Below are positions 18,121 through 26,919 of a stretch of 64,000 bases of DNA, piece by piece. A program made the position numbers and the translations under genes. The notes beneath the pieces were generated by a model. That model made no database searches. It was given only the letters and a program-made list of their open reading frames with translations, and was not told where the DNA came from. Origin of the DNA: an uncultured Flavobacteriaceae bacterium (lineage in GTDB: Bacteria; Bacteroidota; Bacteroidia; Flavobacteriales; Flavobacteriaceae); contig CANLWB010000007.1 of NCBI GenBank assembly GCA_947494695.1, positions 248,001 through 312,000 on the forward strand, written 5' to 3'. The stretch's first letter is position 1. Every line of letters begins with the position of its first letter.

Positions 18121-19725
18121 TTATTTAAAATTAGGATTCTTTCCGGAAGAAAAAGAACTTATAAGCGCATCTCTTACATTATGTTTACAATCATCAAATA
18201 AAGCAGTATGGCTTAGACTATGTGAACTCATTGCTAAATAAGGAATACTTCCCGGTTTAACCTTTAAGTCAGCATTTTCAGCATCCTCTTTTGTGATTAA
18301 ATCTGCATGGTATTTCTCAACTAATCCATGATAAATCGTTAGATTTCTTCGTACTTCTTTTATTTGTCTATCCAACTCGCCCGTTATTATATACTCTAAC
18401 CAATTAATCCCACTTGTTATTTTTTCTAAATCACTCGGAATAACAAATTGGCTTATAAGCCTCATTACAATTTCTTTTAATGAATTTTCATCATTTCTTT
18501 TCACAACGTCCTCTATACCTTTGGCAAAGCTCTCAAAATTAGATTTCTTTTTTCTTTCGTCATAAATATCCAGGTCTGTAATATTGAAATCTTTAATTTC
18601 AAATTTACCCTGAACTTGATTATCCGGAGACCATGAGGTATCATCTATTTTATATATAAGCCCATTATCTTCTTCAGTAAAAACGTTATTTAAAAAATTC
18701 AATAAGTAACTATCGCTCTCATCTTTTCTAATCTCAATGATCCTATTTACTATAGGTAATACAGTAACCAAGTCTAAATCTTCTACAAATTCTGATCGCC
18801 CGTATCCATCTTCTCTATTTCTTTGATTTTGATTAAAGCGATTCTTCGTCGTGCCTGCATAGACATGTAACGCATTGACTATCGATAAAAACTCCTCTTT
18901 TTCTGGTGATACTATTTTTTTATTTCCAATAAATGCAATATTGTCCACGATAACCTTTGTTATTTTTTCAATTTCTACAAAAAGATTATGTGTCGTTTCC
19001 CAAATTGCAGGACCTTCGGTATCATTATTAATAACAATATCTGATAAATGATTATAAGCTCCTAAATCCATAGCTTTAATCGCTTTCACAGCATCATCCA
19101 TTTTATCCTTGTCATAAAAATTACCAATTAAATACTCGAGGTTTTTAAGTGTAAAATCGGCGACAAAACGTTGCGTTATATCATATTCATTATGCACATT
19201 AATAATTTTACAGGCATCATGTAATTTTTCGTGATTTAATTGGTGCTGATCTTTAAAAAAAGGCGTTGACAAATAGGTAATACTCTTTATTGTCCAATAT
19301 TTAGGAAAATTTTCATTTTTCGTAATAACTTCTGTAAATTGATTGATGACGTTCCCACCGTGAGAATGCCCAATTAAATGCAGGTGAACTTCCTTATTGG
19401 TCCAATTCCCATATAGCCTTAATAGTAAATCAAGTAATCGTTCGGCCGCTTTGGTCCGTTCATCTGTATTATTATCTCCAGACCAACTAAAGAACGTATC
19501 TTCTATATGCAAATCCATAAATTGCGGCTTCAGATCTTTAACACTGTCCCATAAATTATCTGTGCCTCTCCAATAATCTTTATTGGCTTGATGCTTTAGA
19601 CCATGCGTATTTATAGGGTCTGTGGTTCCTGCTACGAACTGAATAATATCTTTTGGTGGCTTAATTTTAGCCTTTACTGTCTTAGTTGCTCCATCTTCAA
19701 ATTCTACTCTAAATTTATTAGCCAT
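18121..19725 (-). CDS. Lipase-like alpha/beta hydrolase, predicted T6SS effector
   Basis: A 534-residue protein. Residues about 25-250 read as an alpha/beta hydrolase: IIQFVAGTTDP (strand and loop), the nucleophile elbow GHSHGG (119-124, Ser121), ITYLSTPFF, and INVHNEYDITQ, where D182 is a candidate acid. H226 or H246 could be the catalytic His. There is no signal peptide, which fits delivery by a secretion machine. The remaining 280 residues are mostly helical and unrecognised. It begins 10 bp after an Hcp/TssD gene and is followed by a small membrane protein. Phospholipase effectors of the Tle type use the same elbow, but I cannot place it in a named Tle family. Confidence 0.68.
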   Translation of the reverse strand: MANKFRVEFEDGATKTVKAKIKPPKDIIQFVAGTTDPINTHGLKHQANKDYWRGTDNLWDSVKDLKPQFMDLHIEDTFFSWSGDNNTDERTKAAERLLDLLLRLYGNWTNKEVHLHLIGHSHGGNVINQFTEVITKNENFPKYWTIKSITYLSTPFFKDQHQLNHEKLHDACKIINVHNEYDITQRFVADFTLKNLEYLIGNFYDKDKMDDAVKAIKAMDLGAYNHLSDIVINNDTEGPAIWETTHNLFVEIEKITKVIVDNIAFIGNKKIVSPEKEEFLSIVNALHVYAGTTKNRFNQNQRNREDGYGRSEFVEDLDLVTVLPIVNRIIEIRKDESDSYLLNFLNNVFTEEDNGLIYKIDDTSWSPDNQVQGKFEIKDFNITDLDIYDERKKKSNFESFAKGIEDVVKRNDENSLKEIVMRLISQFVIPSDLEKITSGINWLEYIITGELDRQIKEVRRNLTIYHGLVEKYHADLITKEDAENADLKVKPGSIPYLAMSSHSLSHTALFDDCKHNVRDALISSFSSGKNPNFK

Positions 19726-19735
19726 TAATTTATGT

Positions 19736-20431
19736 TTAAGATGATTGTTTAATTACTTCTAATTCTATTTTTTCTAAATCAGCATTTATGATGTAGTTTT
19801 TCAACTTATCATCTTCTAATACCTGTCCTCTATATATAAAATCATGGGTTTTATCTTCCAGGTGAACGGTAACTTTATCTCCTATTCGATTCTTTGTTTC
19901 TATATTCAGTATGATTTTATCTCCAACTTCATATTCATCTACTTCCTGGCCTTCTAAATCTGTTAAGTAATAGCTTGTGAATTCTTTTTCATCTTCACTT
20001 TCTATAGTCGTAGGTTCTGTTGCCTGTTGTGGAAAAGTAGTTCTCCAATAGGCCGAATATTTCCCCGATGATGTGGAGTCTTCAACACCTGCTGCCTTAA
20101 TTTCTAAGGTTTCATACATGGGCTGATTACCTGTAGAAGAGAAATGATTCTCCCAAAATACAAGATGCGCATCATAGAAATAGAGTTTTCGCGTTCTTCC
20201 CCCTAAGATATTAGGACGAATATGCAATTCTATTTGTTTGGTTTGACTAGGCTCAAAAGACCATTCGGCAAAGCTTAAGTCTTTTCTTGTTTCTATTTTC
20301 AGTTTTAAACCATTAAATATAGGGTTTATAGCAGGTCTTCCCGATATATCTGCTCCTTGTTTAAAATCAATATTGAAGTTTAACACATTGACTTCTTGTT
20401 CATCTACAATTAATATTGCTTTGAAACTCAT
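19736..20431 (-). CDS. tssD: Hcp/TssD-like T6SS(iii) tube protein with C-terminal extension
   Basis: The N-terminal 130 residues match Bacteroidota TssD (Hcp) proteins. They begin MSFKAIL, continue with EVNVLNFNIDFKQGADISGR, and show AEWSFEPSQT, RKLYFYDAHLVFWENHF and STGNQPMYETLEIKAAGV. TssD stacks into the inner tube of the contractile type VI secretion machine. Ordinary TssD is about 130 aa; this one is 231 aa. The extra domain (about 150-231) includes YYLTDLEGQEVDEYEVGDKI and ETKNRIGDKVTVHLEDKTHD. Extended Hcp proteins often carry or dock cargo. No TssB, TssC, TssH or VgrG gene is in the window, so this is an orphan cargo copy. Confidence 0.78.
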   Translation of the reverse strand: MSFKAILIVDEQEVNVLNFNIDFKQGADISGRPAINPIFNGLKLKIETRKDLSFAEWSFEPSQTKQIELHIRPNILGGRTRKLYFYDAHLVFWENHFSSTGNQPMYETLEIKAAGVEDSTSSGKYSAYWRTTFPQQATEPTTIESEDEKEFTSYYLTDLEGQEVDEYEVGDKIILNIETKNRIGDKVTVHLEDKTHDFIYRGQVLEDDKLKNYIINADLEKIELEVIKQSS

Positions 20432-20785
20432 ACCGTATAGCTTTTGTATTTCTTTTTATTTTTTGCGCTCGAGGGAATCAAATAATTTGGAACAACTCGA
20501 TATAAAATCACGCTAATTTTCATATCTATATTATAAGCGAAGTTATAATTTTTAAGCAAGAAAATCAACACGCATTAAAGCCATTCATCGATTTATATTC
20601 ACATAAAGAGAAAAATCATTTCTAAACACCTAACAAACAGACTGTAACCTAAATATCGTTGAAATGCATGCATTAGAATTTGGGAGAAAACGGATGAAAA
20701 TGCATGTGATGTTATCCAAACAAAATTGGAATCTATACTATTTCTGTGTAACAATATTTTAATTGGCTCGTCAATCATATAAATC
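20432..20785. other. Divergent intergenic stretch tssD / carboxypeptidase-like gene
   Basis: 354 bases between divergently transcribed genes. No canonical TAnnTTTG box was seen on either strand, and no other structure recognised. It must hold promoters for both. Confidence 0.45.
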
Positions 20786-22279
20786 ATGAATTATATCAAA
20801 TCACTCTTGAAAACATTTATCTTACTTACCGCATTCTTGTGTATTACTACTAGTATTAATTCACAAAACATTACAGCTAAACTCATAGACCATAGCAATA
20901 AAACTCCTATCCCCCATGCTACGATTAAAACAGGCAAACATAGCGGTGTTATTTCCAATGAAGAAGGTTATTTTAGCTTAAATTCCACAGACATTAATGA
21001 TAAGTTGATTACCATTTCCTGCATGGGATATCAAAGTAAGACACTTAATCTTGAAACCATTAAAAAACTTAACTACATTATTTCCCTAAAAGAAGCCCTT
21101 AATACGCTTAATGAGGTGTATATAAGTAATAAAAGACCAAATGCCGATTCGATAATTGCCAGGGTAAGAGCTAAACTGGATGAGAATTACGATATCAACT
21201 TAAAAAAGTATAGTATTTTCTATCGAGGCACCGATTACAGCAACTTTAAAAGCCTAGATTTCGAAATTGAAAAAGCCTCTCATGTTAAATCAAAAAATAT
21301 AAGGAGAGCTAACTATAGTTTGGATTCACTCTCTAAGCATATAAGAATGAGTAACATCATCGATTTTTCTGATTTTAAAGGAGAACTCCTAACCCTTAAT
21401 GGAGATAGCAGTAAATTAGTAGTTAATAAGGCGACCAAACTTGTCGATCATAAAAACGATTTTTCTATTGATGCCGTACAGGAAAAAGCACAATCTCTGA
21501 TTTTAAAATACCTGGATACAACCAAGACGTATAAGATAAAAACCGGAATCTTTAAAATTGAAGATTCTTTGTCTTTAGATGACGAAAACTTTAAAGGAAC
21601 TGGAAAACAAGAACATAATATCTCAGATTTAAAAAGCATAACGGGTTCACTCCTTGGCCATTCGATGTTCGTGGGCAACTCCTTATTAAAAACAATTTTA
21701 GATCCAAAGTTATATGATTACACCTATGAAGATATGGGGTATAACAACAATGAACTTACTTATATTATTAGCTACAAACCGCGAAAAGGCAAAGCTAAAT
21801 ATACTGGCAAACTATTTATAGCTGATGAAAGTTATGCCATTACCAAAGTCGATTATAAATACTATGGATCACGTCATGGCGAAAAGCTTAACTTAAGGTT
21901 TCTCCTTGGGGTTAAATTCATTCAAAATGTTAGTGAAGGTACCTATATCTATGAAAAAAACAGTGAGAATAAATATCAACCAAAGTATATTAAAAACATT
22001 ATGGGTTCTTATTTTTATTTAAATAGAGATTTAAAGTTTATTGAGAATACTCCTGAGAAAAACAAAGTTGGTTTTAGCATTAAAATTGAAGGGGATAGTC
22101 GTAACAAAGAAGAACTACTTTTTACCAATATCGAGACTATAGCCCTTGAAAATTTTGCCAATATCGAACAAAAAAAAGTAGCGCCTTACGAAACCTATAA
22201 GGCGTTTGAAAAATCGACATGGCAGAATGAGGAGGTTCTAGAACCTTTAAAAGAGATGAAGCAGTTTAGAAGCCAATAA
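20786..22279 (+). CDS. Secreted carboxypeptidase-like regulatory domain protein
   Basis: This 497-residue protein begins with a signal peptide (to about residue 27, ending INSQ). Residues 28-105 form a CarboxypepD_reg-like domain (AKLIDHSNKTPIPHATIKT, NEEGYFSL, ISCMGYQSKTL). The rest has the envelope-protein layout seen in the protein at 3035, including YTGKLFIADESYAITKVDY. No catalytic residues for peptidase activity are seen. Role unknown; likely periplasm or outer membrane. It is transcribed away from the T6SS cargo cassette and is probably unrelated to it. Confidence 0.72.
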   Translation: MNYIKSLLKTFILLTAFLCITTSINSQNITAKLIDHSNKTPIPHATIKTGKHSGVISNEEGYFSLNSTDINDKLITISCMGYQSKTLNLETIKKLNYIISLKEALNTLNEVYISNKRPNADSIIARVRAKLDENYDINLKKYSIFYRGTDYSNFKSLDFEIEKASHVKSKNIRRANYSLDSLSKHIRMSNIIDFSDFKGELLTLNGDSSKLVVNKATKLVDHKNDFSIDAVQEKAQSLILKYLDTTKTYKIKTGIFKIEDSLSLDDENFKGTGKQEHNISDLKSITGSLLGHSMFVGNSLLKTILDPKLYDYTYEDMGYNNNELTYIISYKPRKGKAKYTGKLFIADESYAITKVDYKYYGSRHGEKLNLRFLLGVKFIQNVSEGTYIYEKNSENKYQPKYIKNIMGSYFYLNRDLKFIENTPEKNKVGFSIKIEGDSRNKEELLFTNIETIALENFANIEQKKVAPYETYKAFEKSTWQNEEVLEPLKEMKQFRSQ

Positions 22280-22510
22280 AGACAGTTGTGATTGTCTTAA
22301 ATCATGCTTCTAAGCTAAGAACACCTTTTCAAACAGTCGCCCTCGTTAATTGGTCGTTAAATTTTTAATATACCATGACAAACGAATAATGACAAATAAA
22401 ACAACGAAACAAGAGTACTAGATATCCAAAACCAAATAGAAACTTTCATCGATTTACTTTTTTGCAAATTCTGAACATCATGAACAGAATTAATTATCTA
22501 AGAGGCACTA

Positions 22511-23365
22511 TTACTTTAATACAAGGTTATTTCGATATTTTGAAGGTGTCATATGATATTTATCTTTAAAACTGCGAGATAAGTGGCTGGTCGATTTAAA
22601 GCCACAATCGAACGCTATATCTTGAACCGAATTATCTGAGACTAAGAGTAATTCTGCTACTTTTTCTAATTTTCGATTCATAATATAATGCCCGGGAGTA
22701 TCTTGATAGACGTTATAAAACTCTTTTTTAAACGCCGACAAACTTTTATTGGTTAGCTGTGCCAGTTCGCTAATAGATATACCAGAACAAATATGAGCCT
22801 CTATCACTTCCTTAAATTTAAAGCTTCTTTTAGTAAAAAGACTGCTCATAATGTCTTTAATTACCGGAGCATTTTCTGTGTTTAATAGCAATACAATAAT
22901 CTCCTTTAGCTTTAAGATTAAAATCTCCTCGGATACCAGATCGTTATGCGTAAACAAAAGGAGTATACCTTCAAAATATTTCTTTATCAGGGAGGTCGTC
23001 GCCACTTTAGCCGAGGTATGCTTAACAGAGGTCGATTCATTTTTTAAAAAAGAAGGAAACGAATGACTATAGATTATCTCTAAAACCTCCTTGCGAAAAT
23101 GTACGGTGACCGAGCTAAATACGGCTTCCTTTTCTTTAGAAAGCATTTTGGCAACATAATGACCACATTTCGATAACATAGCTTGTCCTTGGAACGCTAC
23201 AACGGCTTCAGATTCTGAATACGATATGTTTTCACCTTCTAAAACATAGGTAAAACACGCTTCATTATCTGGCATAGGAGCCGCAATCCTGGCAGGAGTT
23301 CTAATATTTACCCAGGTAAAAAGAGGTTTACCGAATAAATCAACCGTTTTATATTCTAATACCAT
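22511..23365 (-). CDS. AraC-family transcriptional regulator
   Basis: The open frame extends to 23428, but the ATG at 23365 (MVLEYKTVDLFGKP) fits the family better; the first 21 residues of the longer version look unrelated. The C-terminal 100 residues hold the double HTH: ISELAQLTNKSLSAFKKEF and VQDIAFDCGFKSTSHLSRSF, then TPSKYR. The N-terminal part (PMPDNEACFTYVLEGENISY) resembles the ExsA-like sensing domain. Its target is unknown; the lipoprotein gene divergent from it at 23771 is a candidate. Confidence 0.88.
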   Translation of the reverse strand: MVLEYKTVDLFGKPLFTWVNIRTPARIAAPMPDNEACFTYVLEGENISYSESEAVVAFQGQAMLSKCGHYVAKMLSKEKEAVFSSVTVHFRKEVLEIIYSHSFPSFLKNESTSVKHTSAKVATTSLIKKYFEGILLLFTHNDLVSEEILILKLKEIIVLLLNTENAPVIKDIMSSLFTKRSFKFKEVIEAHICSGISISELAQLTNKSLSAFKKEFYNVYQDTPGHYIMNRKLEKVAELLLVSDNSVQDIAFDCGFKSTSHLSRSFKDKYHMTPSKYRNNLVLK

Positions 23366-23770
23366 TATAGCAAACCAATTTATGAACTTTATAGTGAAAA
23401 GAAAAGCACATTCATTTAAAAACTCCATTTAAAGCATACCACACGTTGTGCATTTAGAATTTAAAACGGTATAAGTGTAATATCATGCAAAATGATAGAT
23501 TATTTTTAATTGCCTCAAAATAAAATGGATAAGTTTCCTTATTAAAAAGAAAGAAAACACGCTATTCAACAGAAGGAAAAATATGTTTAAAAATATAAAT
23601 TCACTATGATGAATTATCGGTAAACCCCCTTTAAATTCGATGAATGACACATTTTTTAGACTGGATAACCAAAAACTATGTTAAAAATTTAGGCAGATCC
23701 TATTCTTTTTTTTTTATACATTTACCCAAAACACGCACTAACCGCCCTCTAAAGAAAAACCTACTTTGCT
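23366..23770. other. Gene-free stretch between AraC gene and lipoprotein gene
   Basis: About 405 bases between divergent genes. Contains a short dyad CACACGTTGTG (around 23440) and homopolymer runs. No gene or clear promoter recognised. Confidence 0.45.
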
Positions 23771-24565
23771 ATGAAATACTGCTCATTATTGTTTGTATTT
23801 TTTATCGTAATGGCGTGTTCAAAAAATCAAGACGAGACACCTTTACAAAACGATTCATCTCCTCAAAATGAAGATAGCCCAGATACCTCTAATTTTATTG
23901 ATAGTTTTGATGGTACGGGGCCTCTGATTGATTTTGTAACTAATAACGCAATCATGTTGGCCGATGTTTCAAGAGTATCGGGAAGATACCATGCTGTACT
24001 AACTGACAATACGAACAATAAAACATTGCATTTTAATGAGAATCAAGGGCGTTTGGATGCTAAATTAGTAGCATTCCCTTTTGAGTTTATAGCAAGGAAT
24101 ATTGGTATAGGAACGGTTAACAATTCTCAGATAGCACCAGATTCAGACAACAATCCATATATCTTTTCGGGAATTCAAGTGCATGTAGAAGATTTTAATT
24201 CTATTAATTCGTCTCATGTGGTCGTTGGTCATAGGGGCCCCACCAATTTCACAATTGAAGGTAAAAATACTTTAAACGGAGATTCTACAGTAAACGATAT
24301 AGGTGCAAATACGACTCCCAATGGACGAGCCGATATTCGCATAGTAGGTAACGAAAATAACACCATCACAGTATATTGGCAGCTTCCAAATTTAAGTGAA
24401 GACGGTACTGCCGATAACTGGACCCTTTATAACGAAACCGGTAATTTACCTGGTACGGCACCAACGTATGGCGACAATGTTTACATTGGACTCATTACAT
24501 ATGCCTTCCATTCGACCGGTGTACCTTTTGTAGGGACCTGTGATGCCATAGAAATTAAACAGTAA
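23771..24565 (+). CDS. Lipoprotein of unknown function
   Basis: 264 residues with a lipoprotein signal: a hydrophobic N-terminus ending VMAC (Cys at 16), then SKNQDE and an Asp/Ser/Pro-rich linker to about residue 40. The remainder is rich in beta-strand patterns such as FIDSFDGTGPLIDF, RYHAVLTDNTNNKTLHF and NTITVYWQLPNL, suggesting a beta-sandwich of the lectin/laminin-G type. It lacks recognised catalytic residues. The nearby S1 sulfatase is on the opposite strand 420 bp away, so a shared polysaccharide role is possible but weakly supported. A PhoB- or AraC-type regulator could control it; the AraC gene is divergent. Confidence 0.6.
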   Translation: MKYCSLLFVFFIVMACSKNQDETPLQNDSSPQNEDSPDTSNFIDSFDGTGPLIDFVTNNAIMLADVSRVSGRYHAVLTDNTNNKTLHFNENQGRLDAKLVAFPFEFIARNIGIGTVNNSQIAPDSDNNPYIFSGIQVHVEDFNSINSSHVVVGHRGPTNFTIEGKNTLNGDSTVNDIGANTTPNGRADIRIVGNENNTITVYWQLPNLSEDGTADNWTLYNETGNLPGTAPTYGDNVYIGLITYAFHSTGVPFVGTCDAIEIKQ

Positions 24566-24587
24566 AACAATTTATTATCAGCGAAAT

Positions 24588-24753
24588 GAGGTTGACCAAA
24601 AGTAAATAATTAAAGTTTGAACTTAGCCCTTCGATTTCTCTCAAGTAGGCTAAAAATAAAAGGTCTAGAATTTTTTAAGGTTATAATTGCAAAAGATCTC
24701 GACTGCTCTCAATGTGACAACTTTAATTTAAAAAAAACTTTTACGTCAACCTC
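24588..24753. repeat. Imperfect inverted-repeat element (REP/MITE-like)
   Basis: GAGGTTGAC (24588-24596) is matched in reverse by GTCAACCTC (24745-24753), and further inside AATTAAAGTT is matched by AACTTTAATT. Inside the arms are two degenerate copies of a TTGAGnGnAnTCGA-like motif in reverse (TCGATTTCTCTCAA and TCGACTGCTCTCAA). Short elements with this motif are common between genes in flavobacteria, as I recall. TTTATTAT occurs on both flanks and could be a target duplication, though chance is likely in AT-rich DNA. It lies in a 420-base gap between genes. Confidence 0.45.
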
Positions 24754-24985
24754 TTTTTATTATTTACAAATCCTGCCAGGGTGTATTTCTAGTTGAAGAT
24801 TAAACTCGGAAATGCCATTGTCGTTATGGTCACTTTAGTTTTTAAAACTTTTAGGATGGTGTTCAAGACGTAGACTTTCAGCCTATAAATAAAAAGAGTC
24901 CCTAAAATTCATTATGATTTAGTTTATCAGGTTGATTTATATGACAAACTCCATCTAATTCGTACTTTTCCATTCAGACTCATAT
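24754..24985. other. Rest of gap between lipoprotein and sulfatase genes
   Basis: The remaining 232 bases, between convergent genes, show no ORF or hairpin that I can support. Confidence 0.4.
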
Positions 24986-26371
24986 CTATTTTCGATACGC
25001 ATCCATGCGAATCATAGCTTTACCTTCGTACTTCCTAAGCAGTTGCCATTTAGGACGCTCTAAAGTCAATTCCCATTCAAACAGCTTTTTATACATAGCT
25101 TTCATTCTATTTGGGTGTTTGGATGCCAAATTGTTTGTTTCAGAAATATCTTCGGACATATTATAAAGTTCTGCCGGGCGATCTGGAAAACGAAGTAATT
25201 TCCAATCATTCTCACGAATGGCACCTCGATTTTCCTTTTTCCAATATAGAGTTTCATGGGGCCTTTCTTTATTTTCTCCCAAAACATATGGTAATAAGTT
25301 AACACCATCTATATCCAACAAATTGTTAATATCACCTCCTGCAGCTTTAAAAAATGTTGGTAATAAATCAAGCGTACTAATGGGGTAACTGTAAGTCTTA
25401 TTCGCTGAAATAACGCCAGGCCAACGCATTAAAAATGGCACACGTATCCCGCCTTCGAGATGATTCGCCTTAGTACCACTTAAAGGTGTATTTACCGAGG
25501 CATTCGTATCTGATGGGCCTCCATTATCATTTGTAAAAATGACCAATGTATTTTCTTCCAACCCTAAATCTTTTAGCTTTTGCAATACCCTCCCACAAGC
25601 ACGATCCATAGACCATGTCATAGCCGCTAATTTTTGACGCTTTCCTTTAAGGTTTGGAAACTTAGATACATCCTTATGATCGGGTTCCATTGGTGTATGT
25701 ACGGCATTAAAGGATAAGAAAACAAAAAACGGTTCATCTTTGTTTACTTCAATAAAAGATATGGCCTTATCTGCAAACGCATCCGTTAAATATGCTTTAG
25801 TCTCGTAAAAATTACCAAAACCATGTTCCAACCGATCTTCTTTCCTTCTATTCGGATTACCTTCATTAAACTCATAATAACTCCTCGCCCCTCCTCTAAA
25901 ACCATAAAATTCATCAAATCCTCTTTTTAAAGGATGAAATCTGTCTGCATTCCCTTGATGCCATTTACCAATAATAGCCGTTTTGTAGCCTAAGGATCTT
26001 AGATAATCCCCCATTGTTTGTTGGTCTAAAGGGAGCCCCATATCGTCTCCATGCATGCTCGATTTACTCATATAACCAGGTACATTGTTTTCTTCAAAAC
26101 CAAAACGCTGTTGGTATTTACCAGTTAATATGCCTGCTCTGGATGGGCCACAAACCGCTGCAGATACATAGGCTTGCTTAAATATTACCCCTTGAGCAGC
26201 TAACTTATCCAGGTTGGGAGTTTTCATGATCTCACTTCCTTGAAATCCAAAATCGGCATAACCAGCATCATCTGAAAGTATGAGTACAATATTAGGCTTT
26301 TGTTGGGCAAATACCTGGATGTGTATCCCAAAGGAGATAACTCCAATCGCCAGAACTAAATAATGTTTCAT
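24986..26371 (-). CDS. S1-family sulfatase, secreted
   Basis: 461 residues with a signal peptide (to about 22, ending VFAQ). The formylglycine site is the canonical C-x-P-S-R: Cys74 in [17 protein letters not shown]. Metal-binding Asp pair is in [11 protein letters not shown] (residues 34-35), and a second site NDNGGPSD follows later. The protein removes sulfate esters from polysaccharides in the periplasm or at the surface, after Cys is converted by a formylglycine-generating enzyme not found in this window. No SusCD genes are adjacent, so it is not in an obvious PUL. A -7 box lies 23 bp before the start. Confidence 0.93.
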   Translation of the reverse strand: MKHYLVLAIGVISFGIHIQVFAQQKPNIVLILSDDAGYADFGFQGSEIMKTPNLDKLAAQGVIFKQAYVSAAVCGPSRAGILTGKYQQRFGFEENNVPGYMSKSSMHGDDMGLPLDQQTMGDYLRSLGYKTAIIGKWHQGNADRFHPLKRGFDEFYGFRGGARSYYEFNEGNPNRRKEDRLEHGFGNFYETKAYLTDAFADKAISFIEVNKDEPFFVFLSFNAVHTPMEPDHKDVSKFPNLKGKRQKLAAMTWSMDRACGRVLQKLKDLGLEENTLVIFTNDNGGPSDTNASVNTPLSGTKANHLEGGIRVPFLMRWPGVISANKTYSYPISTLDLLPTFFKAAGGDINNLLDIDGVNLLPYVLGENKERPHETLYWKKENRGAIRENDWKLLRFPDRPAELYNMSEDISETNNLASKHPNRMKAMYKKLFEWELTLERPKWQLLRKYEGKAMIRMDAYRK

Positions 26372-26393
26372 TACGTCTTATCTTAGGTAATCA

Positions 26394-26401
26394 CAAATAT
26401 A
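26394..26401 (-). promoter_or_regulatory. -7 promoter element for the sulfatase gene
   Basis: Minus-strand TATATTTG fits TAnnTTTG, 23-30 bp before the sulfatase start. No clear -33 partner. Confidence 0.4.
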
Positions 26402-26429
26402 CCCCATATACCTTAAAAATAAGCGTAAT

Positions 26430-26459
26430 AAAAATCCTGAGCTAAAAAACTCAGGATTC
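26430..26459 (-). terminator. Rho-independent terminator after ferredoxin gene
   Basis: AATCCTGAG (26433-26441) pairs perfectly with CTCAGGATT (26450-26458). On the minus strand a T-rich run follows, so it ends the ferredoxin transcript. Confidence 0.8.
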
Positions 26460-26489
26460 TTCATATACTAATATTACTATAAGATATTA

Positions 26490-26846
<357 letters not shown>

Positions 26847-26867
26847 TTATTTTCTCTTGAGTTTGCT

Positions 26868-26875
26868 TAAATTTG
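26868..26875 (+). promoter_or_regulatory. Possible -7 element for acyl-CoA reductase gene
   Basis: TAAATTTG on the plus strand, 45 bp before the start at 26920, fits TAnnTTTG. No -33 TTTG at the expected distance. Confidence 0.35.
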
Positions 26876-26881
26876 CAGTTG

Positions 26882-26913
26882 CAAAAATAAAGCCAAAACC
26901 ATTCATAACCAAA
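26882..26913 (-). promoter_or_regulatory. Full -33/-7 promoter of ferredoxin gene
   Basis: Read on the minus strand: TTTG (26913-26910), a 20-bp spacer, then TATTTTTG (26889-26882). This matches the Bacteroidota TTTG-N19/20-TAnnTTTG consensus. The predicted transcription start is about 30 bp before the ferredoxin ATG. Best promoter in the window. Confidence 0.65.
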
Positions 26914-26919
26914 TAGAGA

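Noticed and set aside
17729-20431. A complete T6SS locus
   Set aside because: Only tube cargo, effector and a membrane protein are present; no sheath, baseplate or membrane-complex genes lie in the window.
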